From NCBI GenBank assembly GCA_009885415.1, contig VFKU01000186.1, positions 1 to 14,854 of the forward strand: DNA of 14,854 bases. Reading direction: 5' to 3'. Both the position numbers and the translations under genes were made by a program. The notes beneath the pieces are model-generated. The model did not search any database. It was not told the DNA's origin and worked only from the letters and a program-made list of their open reading frames with translations. The DNA comes from Rhodothermota bacterium. GTDB lineage: Bacteria > Hydrogenedentota > Hydrogenedentia > Hydrogenedentales > GCA-2746185. Position 1 is the first letter of the stretch. Each line of letters starts with the position of its first letter. Positions 12,822 through 14,854 of this stretch are shown here, piece after piece.

Positions 12822-13493
12822 TTATTCGGCAGCCGCGCCGGCGGCGGCCGCTTTCTTGGGGTACTTGGGGTCCTGCTGCACTTCGAGAATCTGCTTGCTA
12901 TGCCGGATGACATGCAGCGGGATGAGGTTGAGCCAGTCGTAAGCGTTCAGCCAGTTCAACGCGGGTACGGGGTGCTGCATCGTGTGGTCCTTGATGTTGC
13001 GATCCATCGTCTCGACGTAAGCGCGCAACTCGCCGTGCGTCACATAGAATTCCCTAATCGCCCGCGCCCGGTCCCAATTCTCCGTCGGACGGATTTCCGT
13101 CGGCGCCTGCACGCCGCCCTGGCCCTGAGGCCCGCGCATCGGCACCACCTGGCGCAGAATGTCCACCTTGCCCTTCGTCCGCGTGAACCACTCCGGGTCG
13201 CGCGGGCTCGATATGACCTGCTTCACCATTTCCAGAATGGCCTTCTCCGAGCGCGCGATGTGCTCCGTGCACTCGCCCACCGACCAGCGGTCCGGGTTCT
13301 GCTTGAAATTCCACTGCTCGTCCGTCAGCCCCGAGATGTGGCCCATCACCAGCGTCTGCGCCTCGTCGATCTCCTTGACCAACTGCGCATACTCTTCATC
13401 CGTCACGTAGGGCTTCGGCGCATCCTCGGCCACCGCCACGCACAGCGGCAGACACGCCGCCATCATTCCCAGAAATAGGTATAGCTTCCTCAT
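12822..13493 (-). CDS. Exported DinB-fold protein (first of a tandem pair)
   Basis: The 223-residue paralogue of the next gene. A signal peptide (MRKLYLFLGMMAACLPLCVA, cleavage likely AVA-EDAP) is followed by the DinB four-helix fold. Its candidate metal ligands are H78 in DRWSVGECTEH, and H194 and H198 in PLHVIRHSKQI. More than half of the mature residues match the paralogue by eye, including ISGL-x-DEQW, EIRPTE-x-WDRA and DPKYPKKAA near the end. GGGAGGA lies 8 bases before the chosen ATG. The frame is open further upstream, but that part contains the promoter and no homologous sequence. The reaction and partner are unknown. The role is probably in the periplasm or at the envelope, judging only from the signal peptide. 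Confidence 0.88.
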   Translation of the reverse strand: MRKLYLFLGMMAACLPLCVAVAEDAPKPYVTDEEYAQLVKEIDEAQTLVMGHISGLTDEQWNFKQNPDRWSVGECTEHIARSEKAILEMVKQVISSPRDPEWFTRTKGKVDILRQVVPMRGPQGQGGVQAPTEIRPTENWDRARAIREFYVTHGELRAYVETMDRNIKDHTMQHPVPALNWLNAYDWLNLIPLHVIRHSKQILEVQQDPKYPKKAAAAGAAAE

Positions 13494-13547
13494 GGCGATC
13501 TTCCTCCCGTTTGGTATGTCCGCAGCCGGTTCACCCACAGACCGCCC

Positions 13548-13556
13548 AATATAACA
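13548..13556 (-). promoter_or_regulatory. Extended -10 promoter of the DinB pair
   Basis: On the minus strand TGT-TATATT gives an extended -10 box 54 bases before the ATG. No -35 hexamer is seen. It resembles the TGTGTTATCAT and TGTGATATCAT boxes elsewhere in the window. Confidence 0.45.
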
Positions 13557-13599
13557 CAGGAATGCGCACGCGGAGCCGCGGAGGATGCCAGGAAAGTCC

Positions 13600-13633
13600 C
13601 GTCCGCATGAGCGAGCAGCCCATATTGCGGACG
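13600..13633 (-). repeat. Inverted repeat after the alpha/beta hydrolase gene
   Basis: CGTCCGCA (13600-13607) and TGCGGACG (13626-13633) form an 8-bp stem with an 18-base loop just after the hydrolase stop. There is no proper T-run on the minus strand, so termination is only possible, not shown. Confidence 0.35.
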
Positions 13634-13638
13634 TGGTG

Positions 13639-14520
13639 TCACTTCCCCGCGAGTTTGGTGTCGAACCAGTCGCCAATTTTGGCGACCTCTTCGTTGATCG
13701 TCATCCAGGGATGGCCGCCGCCTTCTTTAATGTGGAGCTCGACGTCGGTGCCGGCGGCTTTGAGTTTCTCGACGAGAAACTCGGACTGCTGCAAGGGCAC
13801 GAGCGGATCGGCGGTGCCGTGCCAGATGCACACCGGCGGTGTCTTGTCTTTCACAAGTAGCGCGGGCGAGATCGCCTTGGCTTTCGCCTCAATTTCTTCC
13901 GGCGTGTGGCCCTTGACGCCGCCGAGGAAGAGAATCTCGCCGATGCGTGCGAAGTCAGGTTTCGCGTCGCCGTACTGGAGAAAATTCGTCGGTGGGAAAA
14001 AGATGCCCGCCGCGGCGACATCCGTGCTGAACTTGTCGAGCGGATTCTTGGCGTTCGGGTTGCCGTCCTCGCGCGTGACGAGCGTGAGCGCCGCGAGATG
14101 CCCGCCGGCCGACGCACCCGTGAGGCCGAGCTTGTCCGGGTTGATGCCGTAGTCCGCCGCGTGCGCCTTCGCCCAGCGGATGCCCGTCTTCACATTCTTG
14201 ACCATGTCCTCGGCGGTAAAGCGTCCCTTCGAGCCGGGCCGCACCGCAAAGACGGTGTAGCCCTTGCCGCAAAAGATGTCGTAAAACTGCGCCGTCTGGT
14301 GATCGCGGATTTTGCCGCGGTCGGCACTCCACGCGCCGCTGGCGATGTCGACAATGCCGAGACCGTTTTTCGCGCCCGTCGGCGTGAAGACGTCCATCAG
14401 CAGGCCCGCGCCGTCCATTTCGCCGTAGAGCACGTCCTGCTTTTGTTCAAACGGCGAACCCGCCACGGCCAGACCCGCGGCCAGCACGAGACAAATCGAA
14501 ATCGCCCAAATGCGCTGCAT
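13639..14520 (-). CDS. Exported alpha/beta-hydrolase (BD-FAE/acetyl-esterase-like)
   Basis: A secreted serine hydrolase, likely an esterase acting on carbohydrate or other small esters; the substrate is not readable from sequence. From ATG at 14518-14520 (GGGAGGGA 5 bases upstream) it has 293 residues. A signal peptide (MQRIWAISICLVLAAGLAVA-GS) comes first. The nucleophile S137 is in GASAGGH. The acid is D238 in HGTADPLVP, with the family's HGT-x-D pattern, and the base is H270 in GGGHPWM. AVRPGSKGRF and GIRWAKAHAADYGINPDKLGL before the nucleophile are typical of the family. The usual oxyanion-hole HGGG is replaced by IASGAW (59-64). It stands alone on its strand, divergent from purE. Confidence 0.92.
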   Translation of the reverse strand: MQRIWAISICLVLAAGLAVAGSPFEQKQDVLYGEMDGAGLLMDVFTPTGAKNGLGIVDIASGAWSADRGKIRDHQTAQFYDIFCGKGYTVFAVRPGSKGRFTAEDMVKNVKTGIRWAKAHAADYGINPDKLGLTGASAGGHLAALTLVTREDGNPNAKNPLDKFSTDVAAAGIFFPPTNFLQYGDAKPDFARIGEILFLGGVKGHTPEEIEAKAKAISPALLVKDKTPPVCIWHGTADPLVPLQQSEFLVEKLKAAGTDVELHIKEGGGHPWMTINEEVAKIGDWFDTKLAGK

Positions 14521-14558
14521 GATGTTCCCTCCCAGGATGCCGGTCTTTCGCGGCCGGT

Positions 14559-14564
14559 AGTATA
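14559..14564 (-). promoter_or_regulatory. Candidate -10 box of the alpha/beta-hydrolase gene
   Basis: On the minus strand TATACT lies 38 bases before the ATG. No good -35 hexamer is seen at 16-18 bases. Confidence 0.4.
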
Positions 14565-14604
14565 CCCGCCGTCCACGGTGTGCGCATTTCGGCGGGATAG
14601 AGTG

Positions 14605-14633
14605 TTGAATCTGCCCGTGGCCGTTGGTACCGT
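14605..14633 (+). promoter_or_regulatory. purE promoter candidate
   Basis: TTGAAT (14605-14610), a 17-base spacer and TACCGT (14628-14633), with TGG giving an extended -10. It resembles the rplJ promoter in layout. The leader would be about 30 bases. Confidence 0.5.
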
Positions 14634-14672
14634 TTGAGGCTCGTTCTCGAACCACACGGAAAGGTGAAGAGC

Positions 14673-14854
14673 ATGGCTGAGACCTCGAAAATTCTCGTCG
14701 CAGTGTTGATGGGCAGCAAGTCCGATTGGGACACCATGGGCGCGGCCTCCGATACGCTCGGCGAGTTCGACATCGCGCATGAGTGCCGCGTGCTCTCCGC
14801 GCACCGCACGCCGGACGAACTCGAGGCCTTTCTCAAAGACGCCGAGGCGCGCGG
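14673..14854 (+). CDS. purE: N5-carboxyaminoimidazole ribonucleotide mutase, N-terminal part (cut by window edge)
   Basis: PurE moves the carboxyl group on aminoimidazole ribonucleotide in purine biosynthesis. The 60 visible residues contain VLMGSKSDWDTM (11-22), a phosphate-binding loop typical of PurE, and CRVLSAHRTPDEL (about 38-50), where SAHRTP is the catalytic-histidine motif. The start ATG at 14673-14675 has AAGGTG 6 bases upstream. Ser-Asp-Trp in the loop fits the bacterial class I mutase, which works with PurK, but the rest lies outside the window so purK linkage cannot be checked. Confidence 0.95.
   Translation, partial: MAETSKILVAVLMGSKSDWDTMGAASDTLGEFDIAHECRVLSAHRTPDELEAFLKDAEAR

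Noticed and set aside
13494..13676. N-terminal extension of the first DinB protein
   Set aside because: Contains the promoter; the paralogue has no such extension and the inner ATG has a strong ribosome site and signal peptide.
13906..14637. Long plus-strand frame opposite the alpha/beta hydrolase
   Set aside because: Arg-rich shadow translation; the minus-strand gene has a complete catalytic triad and signal peptide.

Overview
The window is a piece of a high-GC bacterial chromosome with mostly housekeeping genes packed on both strands and short intergenic gaps. Signal peptides, a lipoprotein signal, an ECF sigma/anti-sigma pair and exported proteins suggest an envelope-rich, probably Gram-negative lineage. 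The palindromic intergenic repeats resemble those common in planctomycete/Verrucomicrobia-like and Hydrogenedentes-like genomes. That placement is inference, and I cannot name a species. No rRNA, tRNA, CRISPR array, transposase or phage gene was seen.

Layout. 1-2618 (minus strand): the 5' part of menB (menaquinone synthesis), a small AT-richer membrane protein with a probable TTG start, and an OppA-like peptide-binding lipoprotein. 2619-3030: a divergent control region. It holds a 141-bp inverted-repeat element, a good promoter (TTGACC-N18-TATGCT) and an L10-type ribosomal leader ending in an attenuator-like hairpin. 3031-4071: rplJ and rplL, closed by a strong terminator; rpoBC does not follow. 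4111-4752: a hicA-hicB toxin-antitoxin pair. By homology hicA begins at a CTG lying where transcription from an extended -10 box would start. 4814-8326: a metallo-beta-lactamase-fold hydrolase, a large unrecognised exported protein and pfkA, tightly spaced as one operon. 8400-11009: an ECF sigma factor, a single-span anti-sigma-like protein and an exported DUF4097-type beta-solenoid protein with SGG turns about every 18 residues, all with overlapping gene ends. 11058-11855 (minus): dapB. 12133-13493 (minus): two tandem, closely related exported DinB-fold proteins whose operon ends in a palindrome plus T-run. 13639-14520 (minus): an exported alpha/beta hydrolase. 14673-end (plus): the start of purE.

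How the genes work together. The sigma/anti-sigma/DUF4097 set looks like an envelope-sensing regulatory unit. rplJ-rplL is autoregulated through its leader. menB, pfkA, dapB and purE are core metabolism without an obvious shared pathway. The parts most worth a second look are the hicA start, the palindromic repeat family (one copy serves as a terminator), the exported DinB duplicates, the sigma operon, and the unrecognised protein ahead of pfkA. I did not find a clearly new multi-gene system.
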